Assembly: GCA_902729315.2 (NCBI GenBank)
Contig: LR746278.1
Coordinates: forward strand, 755,001-819,000
Origin: Spirodela intermedia
Lineage: Eukaryota > Streptophyta > Magnoliopsida > Alismatales > Araceae
DNA length: 64,000 bases
Direction of reading: 5' to 3'
A model generated the notes under the pieces. That model did not search any database. It saw nothing but the letters and a program-made list of their open reading frames with translations, and was not told the DNA's origin. Within the stretch, counting starts at the first letter, position 1. The number at the start of each line of letters is the position of its first letter. Positions 49,501 through 64,000 of this stretch are shown here, in pieces. The position numbers were made by a program, and so were the translations under genes.

Positions 49501-52500
49501 CCCGAGAAATCTTGAATCAAGTACACAAAGTAATGAAAAGGTGCTCGCTAAAATTAAATTACAGAAATACCAAACGGAAAATTACCGCGTGCCAAAAATA
49601 GCTATAAAAAAACTGACTAAACATAACTTAGCCCAAAAAAGGTTCTACAGAAACTACCTGCTCTGGATCTGATGGATTATGCAGAAGAGTATTTTCATTG
49701 TCAAATTTTTCGTATTGTAAACCGAATGAGCTGAAAATAGTGAGGTATCAGATAAGATTCATACATACGAATTAGATTTGATTCATATCCCAACAAAAAA
49801 GGTGAACTCTATCCATGTCCGGCTAAAAAGGATAATAGAATATAGTATTGGAAATACAAAAAGCTGCAAAGGAACAACAGATGCCTATATTAATAATCCT
49901 AGATAAGGCATGCAGACATTGGTCAATTAATCCCGAGTAAATACCTCTGCATCATGTAATTCGAAAGTTGTTAGTGGGTATATCACAAAGGTATGATCAG
50001 TAAATTACAACGGATAGGCCTATCTTTCAATGCTTAGGATTTAAGTAAAAATAGATAGATCCCCAAATAAATTATAATCACCATGTACGTATCATTTACT
50101 TTCTCTTCATTCCTTCTTTCATTTAATGAAAAACACACTACATATGCGGATAGCACTAAGAACAAATTTTGGAAAGGAAATTATGATTTCTAGGAAAATT
50201 TGATGCGATTCTTAACTTTTACCACTTGATCCCCCATTTTATTATGTAACTGGACGCCATGGTTTATTGACTCCTCGCAAATTGCCTTGACATCCTCACA
50301 GAGATAGCCCAAACTTGGTCATGCCATAGGTAGATCAGACTTGGAACAGCGTGGGAACACCAAACCACATACTGGGCCAATTTGATACCCAGTTAGTCCT
50401 TTGCATCCAACTGTTGCTGACCTCAAATGAATCCCAAATATGACCGACGTTGGGTTGGTAAAAATTCAAAAATATGACTCCCATGTTTACATTTTAAGAG
50501 GTATATTCCTGAATAAATGATATTAAAACGGAAGAATAGACCCATTGATCTCTCTTACTGTATAGTAATTGTTACCTTCTGCTCCAGAAAACGATGAAGG
50601 GCCTAAAGTTTCACAGGGGGCAGATGGAAGACGAAGAAAATCAGGGAAGGTATGAGTAGTGGGAATATCCGTGAACACTGGCAGTGGCAAATACGCATAA
50701 TTGTATCTTAATGGCGGATGGTGATCGCAACAGCGAGATTGTCTATCCTCCTTTCCAGAACACTGATGCATCTGACCTAATATGGCCCACGCCCTAGTTG
50801 CTTTTCAAGTTTCCAAGTTGGCCACAGAGCCTGATTTGGCCAAGATTGTCAGACCATGGCAAGTTGGTGAGTACATAAATAAGCAAAATGTTCATTCCAT
50901 TCAAATTCATTTGATTATATGCTAGATCCTTTAAGGGGGCGTTGTTGCAATCGGGATAATTATTGCACACACCTCTGGTCGCTCGCTCGTCAGTAACCGC
51001 TGGTCAGTAAAAAAGGTCTTTCCTGACTCGCTGCAATGCCGTATTATCAATATTTCAGAACATCCAGATGGCCTCTGTGAACCGCCTAATGACTACAACC
51101 CAGTATCCGGTTCCATATACAATGAGCAATCAAAGCAACCCCAGGTATAAGCCAATGTATGCTTCACATGAACATCAAACAACCGTCGTACAATATGATA
51201 TTTGCACCAGGTGCTGAATTTGAATGGCTAAAAAAAAGTAGGATCAAAATTATAGAAGACCGCCCACATAAGGAAGTCAAGAGTTCTGCGCATACATAAC
51301 TTTATTCCAATAAGAATCTACTTTAATTTGAAGAATCTTCTTCACTTAGGCTTCGCCTTAGCAATATTCATAACCTTAGACTCTATCCGTGACTTCATCG
51401 CATTAAAATAGGAAAAGTGACCTAATTTTTTTTCCTATCACCGATCCCCAAACAATGAGTGAAGAAAATAATGTCTATGTTTAGGTGTCTCCCGCTCAAA
51501 GATATCCCACAACTCATACCTATTCTTATGAAATAGATAGCGGAAAAAAAAAATCGAAGACAGGGAGAGCTAAGATTGAAAAAAGATGCAGAAGACATTT
51601 TCAGATAGTCTGTTAGCATCTGCTCCGGCCTAAAAAAGAAAAACATAAGAGAGACAAAAGCAGGTAGTCGAAAGGAATTAATTTTTCTCAATAAGGTTAC
51701 CAGATTTTATAAAAAAAGGTTACTCGAAACGAAGGTTTGAGTGCTTGCCTTCCAAGTCTCTCGTTAATCCAGTTTAGTAGAATTTCTGCAGTGCGTCCAT
51801 TATCTATAGCTTGTATTCCACTGTCCTCTTTCTCAGGGCTCCATTTGCCGGATATAAACTTAGAAGGAGGACCCCATAGAAGCGTGGGATAATGAGAAAC
51901 TGAAAATCTATCACAAAGTTTCACATTCATCTGTGCCACCACACAAAAAAAAAAGAAGAGATGCATCAGAAACACGTTCGAATGTATCTTCTAATCTCTA
52001 GTCCAATTTACCACTTTTGCATTGCATTCCAGAAACATCTAGCACATCAGTACATTTGACGACCCACATTTGTTTATCATATGAGATCCTTTAGGCATGA
52101 ACAAAAATGGAGTGGAAAACTTGCTAGCACGAAATCAAGGTAACCAATATGATGCGTGAAATAGTCAGTGCATTTATTCCGTCTTTAATGAAAGCACAAA
52201 GGCAAAATATAGAGCAAAATTATCACATATAATTTCACATTCTGATCAAATGAAAATCACTCGAACTGCATACCTTTTGTGCACAATCTACCCTAGTCAT
52301 GACTACGATTCCGGGGTGCACTGCATTAGCTCCATTAAAAATCCTCGCAACTTTCTCATAATGAGGCTGTATATTTGTTGATTGAACAACAAATCAGTTA
52401 CGAATGAAAGGCCACCAGATTTGGCATCGATGACAGAGATACCTTATAATTTCTGCAAGCAGGACACCTGCAGTATTCAGTACCAGTGGCTGATCAGAAT

Positions 52501-53583
52501 TTCTGTTCGCGCTAAAGAGGAAGAAATTTGGAGGAAACAAATAACCGAGTCGCAAAACCGGTAAGTGACCGAAACTAAAACAAAAGGCAAGATTAAAGCA
52601 GAGATAAAAAATGATTCACGAACCGCAGGAATTGTTACGAGGACACGACACCAAACCATTCCCTGCAGCATATCGTCCAAAAGTCTCCATTTACAAGAAA
52701 TATCGTATAATGAGAAAAAAAAGATATGATCAAGTAATTTTTCTATTTCATATCAGTAGTCTTTACGATCAAAGGAAAGCAAAGGCAATCAACAACGGGA
52801 AGTCATTGAGAAAAATGCTTGGTAGCCAAAACACACATAAAAGGAATGAGCCGAAAATAAACAAAAGATATTCCTAAATTAAAGGAAATATTTTTTATAG
52901 AAAAACACGGGAGGACCATTCATGTCAGTAACGTAATCCATCAAATAGAAACTTACGAGAAATGCGGTACAATGAAATTAGGCTGGTTCTACGTTATCGT
53001 TGTTATTTACACTCGGGAGTGGTTATGCGAGGAAAATAAACCATCAAATTGGATGGCGAGACCGGACGCTGGTGGTTGCGGGGAAGGATTCTACAGCACC
53101 TGCCGTCGACCTCACTGGTAGTAATTTCCAGAAAGGTTCCTCATCGATTCATCGAGGGGAAAAATTAGGAGAATTGTGAACAAAGCAGTTCAATGAACAA
53201 CAAGTATCATCAGATCATGGACACCATTACTAAATTGATTGTTCCGTGATTTCGGAAAAACCAAGAAAAAGAATTACCGGATTCGATCGGCAAACAGAAC
53301 AAAACATGGGAATATGAGCAAATGGAGGACCTCACCAGCTAGCGAAGAACTCTACCACTGCGAACCGTGCGGGCGACCGCCCCAGGACGGCATCGAAAGT
53401 TGAGGTATTCAGCTCCAAGGCGGCGTCGGGGAGCTCGCCACCGCCGCCTACTAGATCACGGAGAAGCGCCCGCCGAGGACCAGCATCCCGCTCCCAGGAA
53501 GAAGACGCATCACCAGAAGCCCCATCGAATCGCGCGAACACGAGGAGCACCAAGGCGACCAGCCCAACATACAAAGGAGACAT
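46515..53583 (-). CDS. QSOX: QSOX-type sulfhydryl oxidase (thioredoxin + Erv/ALR domains)
   Basis: QSOX makes disulfides in secretory-pathway or wall proteins, passing electrons from a thioredoxin domain to a FAD-bound Erv domain and oxygen. Eleven exons: 53336-53583, 52443-52467, 52274-52366, 51749-51930, 49658-49730, 49442-49510, 49290-49363, 49053-49209, 47924-47964, 47172-47318 and 46515-47034. This gives 542 residues in frame. Parts in order: signal peptide (LVALVLLVFARFDGASG); thioredoxin motif WCPAC (about 83-87); SHYPTLLWGP; LIKFFQLIVAHHPSKRC; GYWIFCRRSNNETRDFSCGLW; Erv active site CEEC (about 357-360) followed by RRHF; WPPSQLCPSC (421-424); and one membrane span near the end (AVPLGAALGIALASCAFGALA) with a basic tail. 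Like other plant QSOX it has one redox-active thioredoxin domain. Intron 4 has a GC donor. All three CxxC pairs are intact. Confidence 0.95.
48200..48560. repeat. Possible solo-LTR-like insertion in a QSOX intron
   Basis: Inside intron 47965-49052, ACAATATAAATACCCTCCTC (about 48347) is followed by GAATTCTCTCGAATTAATTC, a T-rich stretch and TTTGAATACATTG. This resembles the TATA, R and U5 arrangement of a plant copia LTR. I could not find clear terminal TG..CA ends or a target duplication. Confidence 0.3.
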
Positions 53584-58772
<5,189 letters not shown>

Positions 58773-59189
58773 GGCCCTAGGGTTTAATCACAGGAAATGA
58801 GCCACCGACCCGACCAGTTGCCCTTCCTCCCTGGAAAATTAGGTTTTCCATCCAGAGCGGGAGGTGGGCCGTTATTGGGCTACCAAAACATACGTGGGCT
58901 TCTCCTTCTTGCGCACTAATGGGTTTGTTCAATCCTTATCGGGCTCATAATGGGCTCGGCCATATCCATAGGCAGCTAAGAAGATCGTACGGATACAAAT
59001 AGTCAACAGCTTCATTCTCTCTCCTCGATTCTTTAATTACGCTAAGAAGTAATGGATTTATAAATAATATTCATATTAAGATATTTTAAATTAGACTTTA
59101 AAAAAGAAAATAAGCCAAAAACAAGCATTCATTAATTATCATAGTTAAAATAATAAAATAATTACAAAAAATATGAAAATAAAGAAGCT
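58773..59189. other. ATP2 promoter and MATE gene 3' flank
   Basis: Leader and upstream sequence of ATP2, with the word TGGGCT/GGGCCG repeated several times (58860-58960) in both orientations, resembling TCP-binding site II (TGGGCY) elements typical of plant mitochondrial and ribosomal genes. The AT-rich remainder is the 3' flank of the MATE gene. No coding sequence is seen. Confidence 0.5.
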
Positions 59190-61608
59190 TCATGGGTCAG
59201 CCAGGGCAGCAACTCCAGAGCCGTGGACTCTATCCAGTGATACTCCCACCTAAGTCAGAGCAAAAAAGACCACATAGAATTACCGAATTTAATACAAAGA
59301 TGAGTTAGGGTTCGGATTGAACCATCTGTGGAGGTCAAATTTCCATTAACGGAACGATTTTGAGCAAAGCCCAGCTTGAGGGAGGGTGGGGAGTCGCCAT
59401 TAACGGAGGTGAGAAGGGAGAGGGAGGATAACTCACTTCATGGTCCCAGTCCGTGTTGAGGAGCATGGCGAGGAGGACGAACACTTGAACGCAGAGCGCA
59501 CATATTATGCCCATCCAGAGCCCCTGCAACAAGCTCCCAGGCCCTCAGAGACTGTAAATCACAGAGCTTGGAGGCTACTGGCTATGGAGGGATGAAGAAC
59601 AGATTGGACCAACCTTGCCGCCGGTGTGGAAGACGAAGGCGAACAGCACCGACGAGGGAACGCCGACGACGTAGTAGGCCGCGAGGTTCAGCAGGGAACA
59701 GGCCTTCTGCCACCCGCAACCTCTGACAGCACCTGAGAGTTCCAGAGGTTTTAGGGTTTTCTCACAGCCTTCGAGGAAGACGCAGTACAAGAGCTGGTAC
59801 CTTGGAGAGCACACTGGATGCCGTCCATGAAGTCGGAGACAGCAAGGATGGGCATCATGGCGGCGACGTACTTCACGACCTCTTCTTCCTCGCTGTATAG
59901 GTAACCCCAGACATTCCGAACCAGAACGGTGGCCAACGCCCCGAGCAGGCCCTCGGTGGTCGCGATTATGAGGACGGCGCGCACCGCAGAGCGCGCACCG
60001 CGGGCGTTCCCAGCTCCAAGCTCATTCGAAACTCTGATACTAAACAAGCCCAAAGTGATAGGGATAGAGAGAGAGAGAGAAAGAGAGAGAAAGGGTTGAT
60101 GGGTCTGAGAGCTCTGTGTGTTCTACCTCACAGCGCTGCCGAGGCCGGTGGGGATCATGTAGACCATCCACATGGTGCTGAGGCTGGAAGGTGCATGGAG
60201 ATCGTCAGTCAGGGAATCACACAGAACACCTCTCAGAGAGCATCCATGAATTACTATTTTTAGGCATAAATATCCCATTCAAGGAGATCGTTCCCCTCCT
60301 CGTGCTGCTGCTCCTGCATCAACAGATAGTTACCAAGGCCGAAGATTGCTGACCTGATTGAGAGAACCGATGTCTCCAGCTTGGGGTTAGGAAGAAGACC
60401 AGATAAGAGAACCACCATCTCAAACGACCAATACTCCAGACTGCACCAGAGAGCCAAGAAACATGATAAATAAATAAATAAAAAGTAATTTGATGACAAC
60501 CCAGAAAAGGAAATCCTCGACTCACCAGATCATGGCGGCCGAAGGGGCGGCGAGCCTAACAAAGTTAACGGTGTCATGCAGTGCCTCCTTTGAGAAACCA
60601 GTCCAGGTCCTCTTGCAGGCCCCGGAGAGATTCACATAGAGTGCTAAGAGAGACAAGTTGAGCCAGTGAGAAATCACGACCGCCAATGCGGCGCCCTTGC
60701 CGCCGAGGCCCGCCACGAAGACCAGAATCCAGCAGAGGGGTATGTGGAGCAAAGCTGTGACGCCGGAGATCACCACCATCGGAACGACTATGTTCTGGGA
60801 TTGAAGAAACCTGATGTGGCACTGAGTGAGCCCATATGCAGGAAGACCCGGAATCATCCAGAGAGCGTACAGCCCGGCCTCAGTTGCTATTTCGGGGTTC
60901 TGTCCAAGAGCCATGAGGATCCGGCTGGTGGAGGCCCAGATCAGAGACAGGGGAATGGTTGCAAGGAGGAGGACGACCATGGCCCTCTGCAGATGAATGC
61001 CGAGCATATGATACTGCTTTGCTCCGTAGGCTTGCCCACATAAGGTATCCAGAGCGGTTCCCATGCCCAGCTGCATGGGGGGATGAGGGAGGAGGATGAT
61101 GGTCCATTAATGGGTGGTACAAATGGAGAAAGCATCTAAATTTAGCATTGAAAAAAAAAAAAACAAACTGTAAGCTGCGTTCTATGGTTTTACAGAGATA
61201 TAAAAAAAAATACAGAAGAAGGGCCACTATTTGCATCTTTAGGATTTCATCAATCTCAGATTTCATGTCTCGTGTTGAAGACAAAAGGGTAAGGTGAGAA
61301 CAGCGTACCAGAACGCTGAAACCAGTGACGTTGGCGAAGGAGGTGGCCATGGAAGCCCCCGAGAGGGCGAGCTCTCCGAGGTGCCCGACGAACATGAGAG
61401 AGATCACCTGCAAGCAGTACTGCAGGAGGTTCACGGCCACGAGGGGCCCGGCCAGCCAAACCTGCCTCTCCACCTCTCCGAGCAGACCTGCGAAGCTCCG
61501 ACCGCCGGAGGCGGCGTCGCCGCCTTCCACATGAGACCCCAATCCCGCCGCCGGACTTGGGATGAGAGGGGCATCCAACTGTGCGAGGTCCCCATCTCCC
61601 ACGCCCAT
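59190..61608 (-). CDS. DTX: MATE/DTX multidrug and toxic compound extrusion transporter
   Basis: MATE carriers export organic compounds, flavonoid conjugates or citrate across the plasma membrane or tonoplast in exchange for protons. Eight exons: 61309-61608, 60526-61070, 60354-60440, 60127-60183, 59801-60039, 59614-59732, 59437-59523 and 59190-59249. The protein has 497 residues, in frame, with about twelve hydrophobic segments. Family landmarks: [40 protein letters not shown] (splice-joined), [67 protein letters not shown] and [20 protein letters not shown]. It ends with a short divergent tail ([12 protein letters not shown]..) instead of the usual basic tail, so the last exon is the least certain part. 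Substrate cannot be told from sequence; the overall look is of the plant DTX group with flavonoid- and drug-type carriers. Confidence 0.93.
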
Positions 61609-61893
61609 TCTCCCCCTCTCAGCAGGAGGAGAAGCACGACCAGGGAGGGTCTTCTGCCGGAAGTTGGAGCAGAACCAGGCCGTCCTTCTTCGTCCTTGAA
61701 GCTTCTCCGCTTGATTGAGGTGACCCGACGGCAGCTTGGAAGAATGATGCCCTCGTAGCTTAGCTTCAGATTCTCAGCATAAGGACAGCAGGGGATCTTC
61801 AACTCGGGTCCCGAATTCTTCTGGCCTCTTGTCTGGTCCACCCCCGAGCACCACAGGACAACTGAGATATATATATTAAATATAATACAATAC

Positions 61894-61933
<40 letters not shown>

Positions 61934-63004
61934 GACGTCACGCCAACTCACTCGCCAGGACCCCTTGATCAGACCAGATTCTGAGACATCTCTTCGTATG
62001 TTCTCCGCAAGAAGCTTGGGACGATAGAGAAGACGCCATTGATGGTGCTAGATGATTCCCTTTGGAATTATGTGAATGAAAACTTATAAAGAGGCCTATA
62101 GGAAGATAGTTCGCAACTAATTATACAGAGCATGATCTGTATGAACCATGGAGCCACAAGGAGAATGGCAATTTAGCCGTGGTAACTAGACCTTGACGAG
62201 ATGCAGATGAGGCTATGCTAACTCACGTTATGTTCTTGAACAACTTTCAGTCATCGACTGTATGAGGAAAAAAATATTGCTTTTTTTCGGTCTGATATCA
62301 GCATTCTTCGGAAAAAAAGAGGAAACTCAGGTCCCACGCCCACAATTTTGGAAAATTTTGTCAGCGGAAACCGGAAAGAAATAGCACAATCGAAGAACTG
62401 GGTCAGCATCTAGGAAAGAGATCGGCTACAAGGTTGAGCGGAGTGGGAACAGATTGGAAAAAGGAACTGAAACATGAGCTAAGCATGAGCCGACCCAAGA
62501 TTTTGGGAGCAGGTATATCTTCAGAGATTCCGCGTTCCTCTCTGGTTGTGTGTGTTTACATGAGCTGCAACCAGATTTTCTCGACAATCGGATGATATTT
62601 TTCCCATTTGGAACACAACTGGGAAGAATCAATCATGTGAGGCGATCTTCAAGAAAAACTCGGTGACGTAGCACAATTGGACTCGTAAAGTTTCCATTGA
62701 ATAGATATCTCCACCTCAGTACGTGATCGAGTAATCCGATAAGAGAATTCAAACGTGCCGGGCACATTTTCCACGGAGAAGACGGATTGCTGCCTTGATT
62801 CTGCAGATATATTCAGGTTGCAGGAACCCTAAGAACATCAGGAGTGGAAGAGAGAGAGAGAGAGAGGATAGAAATTCTGAAATAATGCTCCAGCATCCGA
62901 TCCATCGGGCGGCGACGTAGCACAATCGCTCCACTGAAAATATGCTCTCACTATCAAAAATGGACAGATGAAGTACCTATCGCATCAGAGCTTCTGATTC
63001 TCGT
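61609..63004. other. MATE upstream region and bL12m 3' flank, no supported gene
   Basis: An (AT)n(GA)n compound microsatellite at about 61868-61931 lies in the MATE promoter or leader. GACGTAGCACAAT occurs at 62665 and again at 62915, 250 bases apart, with extended similarity. No convincing open frame or RNA gene was seen. Confidence 0.6.
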
Positions 63005-63631
63005 TTACTCCATCACCACCTTTGCTCCGGCGGCATTCATCTTACCGATGATCTGCTCGGCTTCCTCCCTAGTAAGCCCACCCTTGATCACAACAGGCGC
63101 TTTCTCGACGAGCTCTTTTGCCTCCTTTAGGCCTAGGTCGGTGAACCCCCTCACCTCCTTGATCACCTTGATCTTGGAGGCCGCGTCGAACGACTCCAGC
63201 TTCAGCTCGAACACGCTCTTCTCCGGTTTCTTCTCCTCTTTCCCTGCGGCTCCCTTCGCCGCCGCCACCCCCGTGCCGCCGCCATCCCCGCCCTTCATAA
63301 CTCCGATCACGGGAGGCTCCTTCATGTTCAGCTTCCGCATGATGATACCAGAGAGTTCGGCCACTTCGGCGAGAGTCAGACCAGAGATCTCATCAACGAG
63401 GCGCCACACTCGCGCGCTGGGCGGACTCCGGTGCTCTGCGGGATCAAAGTTGACCGGATCATAGTCGGCAGGCAGCTTCCTCTGGTCGAACATCTCCTCC
63501 TGCTCCTCCTCCTGATCCCGCGTCTCCTCCCTCGCCGCCGCCGCGGAGTAGCGCCGCTGCAACACCATGTTCATCGGCCGATGCACAGGAATTAACCGGC
63601 GACCTAATCGGCAGAGTGAGCTCCCAATCAT
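63005..63631 (-). CDS. Mitochondrial ribosomal protein bL12 (L7/L12 family)
   Basis: bL12 forms the stalk of the large ribosomal subunit that recruits translation factors. A single exon of 208 residues with stop TAA at 63005. The first 30 residues (MIGSSLCRLGRRLIPVHRP..) are basic and Ser-rich, as in a mitochondrial presequence. Then come the N-terminal dimerisation part (ISGLTLAEVAELSGIIMRKL, about 85-105), a flexible Gly/Ala/Lys hinge with AAAKGAAGKEEKKPE, and the C-terminal domain: FELKLESFDAASKIKVIKEV, then FTDLGLKEAKELVEKAPVVI and KGGLTREEAEQIIGKMNAAG. The helix-rich Lys pattern in the last domain is the factor-binding face. Being intronless and longer than plastid L12, it fits the mitochondrial group; a plastid version would have a different transit peptide. 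Confidence 0.95.
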   Translation of the reverse strand: MIGSSLCRLGRRLIPVHRPMNMVLQRRYSAAAAREETRDQEEEQEEMFDQRKLPADYDPVNFDPAEHRSPPSARVWRLVDEISGLTLAEVAELSGIIMRKLNMKEPPVIGVMKGGDGGGTGVAAAKGAAGKEEKKPEKSVFELKLESFDAASKIKVIKEVRGFTDLGLKEAKELVEKAPVVIKGGLTREEAEQIIGKMNAAGAKVVME

Positions 63632-64000
63632 CGCCTCCGATTCCTCAGGAACAGAGCGACCAAATCAGCAAGGGAGCCGATCAGACTCGCCACCCCTCCT
63701 CCCGACGCCGCCGCCACCGCATGCCACCGGCCCTGCCGCCGCTCTCGCCGCCACCGTGAAGCCGAAGACGGCGGAGAAGCCCTTCTAGGGCGATGAGGCG
63801 AATCCTGGCCGTCGATTTGGGTAAACCCTCTCGGTTATAGGTTTCGGGCATCAGCGCCATGATAATAATGATCGGAAAAAATCCATCTTTTAAGCAAATA
63901 GTTGGAACAAATTCAAGCGGGGCCAAGCCCACTCATTTTCTCAACGTCCCGGGGCCATAAAAAAGCCCGAAATAACTCATCCGGGCCGGGCTTTTGAGAG
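63632..64000. other. Upstream region of bL12m, window end
   Basis: Promoter and leader of the minus-strand bL12m gene. Repeated GGGCC/AAGCCC words (63920-64000) resemble site II elements. A short plus-strand frame beginning at 63793 (MRRILAVDLG) ends at a possible donor but has nothing else to support it. Confidence 0.5.

Noticed and set aside
63793-63824. Plus-strand start MRRILAVDLG followed by a GTAAAC donor, reminiscent of YqgF-like nucleases
   Set aside because: Only ten residues, inside the bL12m promoter, and no continuing exon within the remaining window.

Overview
This is nuclear genomic DNA from a flowering plant, most likely a monocot. The evidence is spliced genes with GT-AG introns, plant-specific families, GC-rich exons with alanine- and arginine-rich N-termini, AT-rich spacers and introns, and very many (CT/GA)n tracts. 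I cannot fix the species. There are no operons; each gene is its own transcription unit. Exon models were read by eye from splice sites, and every model described as complete keeps frame end to end.

Layout. 1-9.7 kb (+): pyridoxal kinase, lacking its first exon. 10.5-12.7 kb (-): LPR1-type multicopper oxidase. 14.3-16.5 kb (-): decayed Ty1-copia element with 5S-rRNA-like sequence beside it. 17.6-21.3 kb (+): GH1 beta-glucosidase. 22.1-24.2 kb (-): GT14 glucuronosyltransferase. 25.3-28.0 kb (-): EAF transcription elongation factor. 28.9-31.6 kb (-): RACK1. 33.8-34.45 kb: collapsed second copy of EAF exon 1 and the RACK1 promoter. 34.7-35.1 kb (-): small unknown protein, apparently frameshifted. 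36.9-37.1 kb (-): MIR159 hairpin. 39.0-43.7 kb (+): YbeY-HAD fusion protein. 45.0-45.9 kb (+): intronless ribose-5-phosphate isomerase. 46.5-53.6 kb (-): QSOX sulfhydryl oxidase. 55.0-58.8 kb (-): mitochondrial ATP synthase beta. 59.2-61.6 kb (-): MATE transporter. 63.0-63.6 kb (-): mitochondrial ribosomal protein bL12.

Most genes are ordinary plant housekeeping genes and do not form a shared pathway. I found no wholly new multi-gene system. The best leads are the YbeY-HAD protein with replacements at conserved positions in both enzyme halves, the miR159 gene in a stretch without convincing proteins, the collapsed EAF-RACK1 tandem duplication, the 5S-like sequence next to the retroelement, and the frameshifted small-protein gene.
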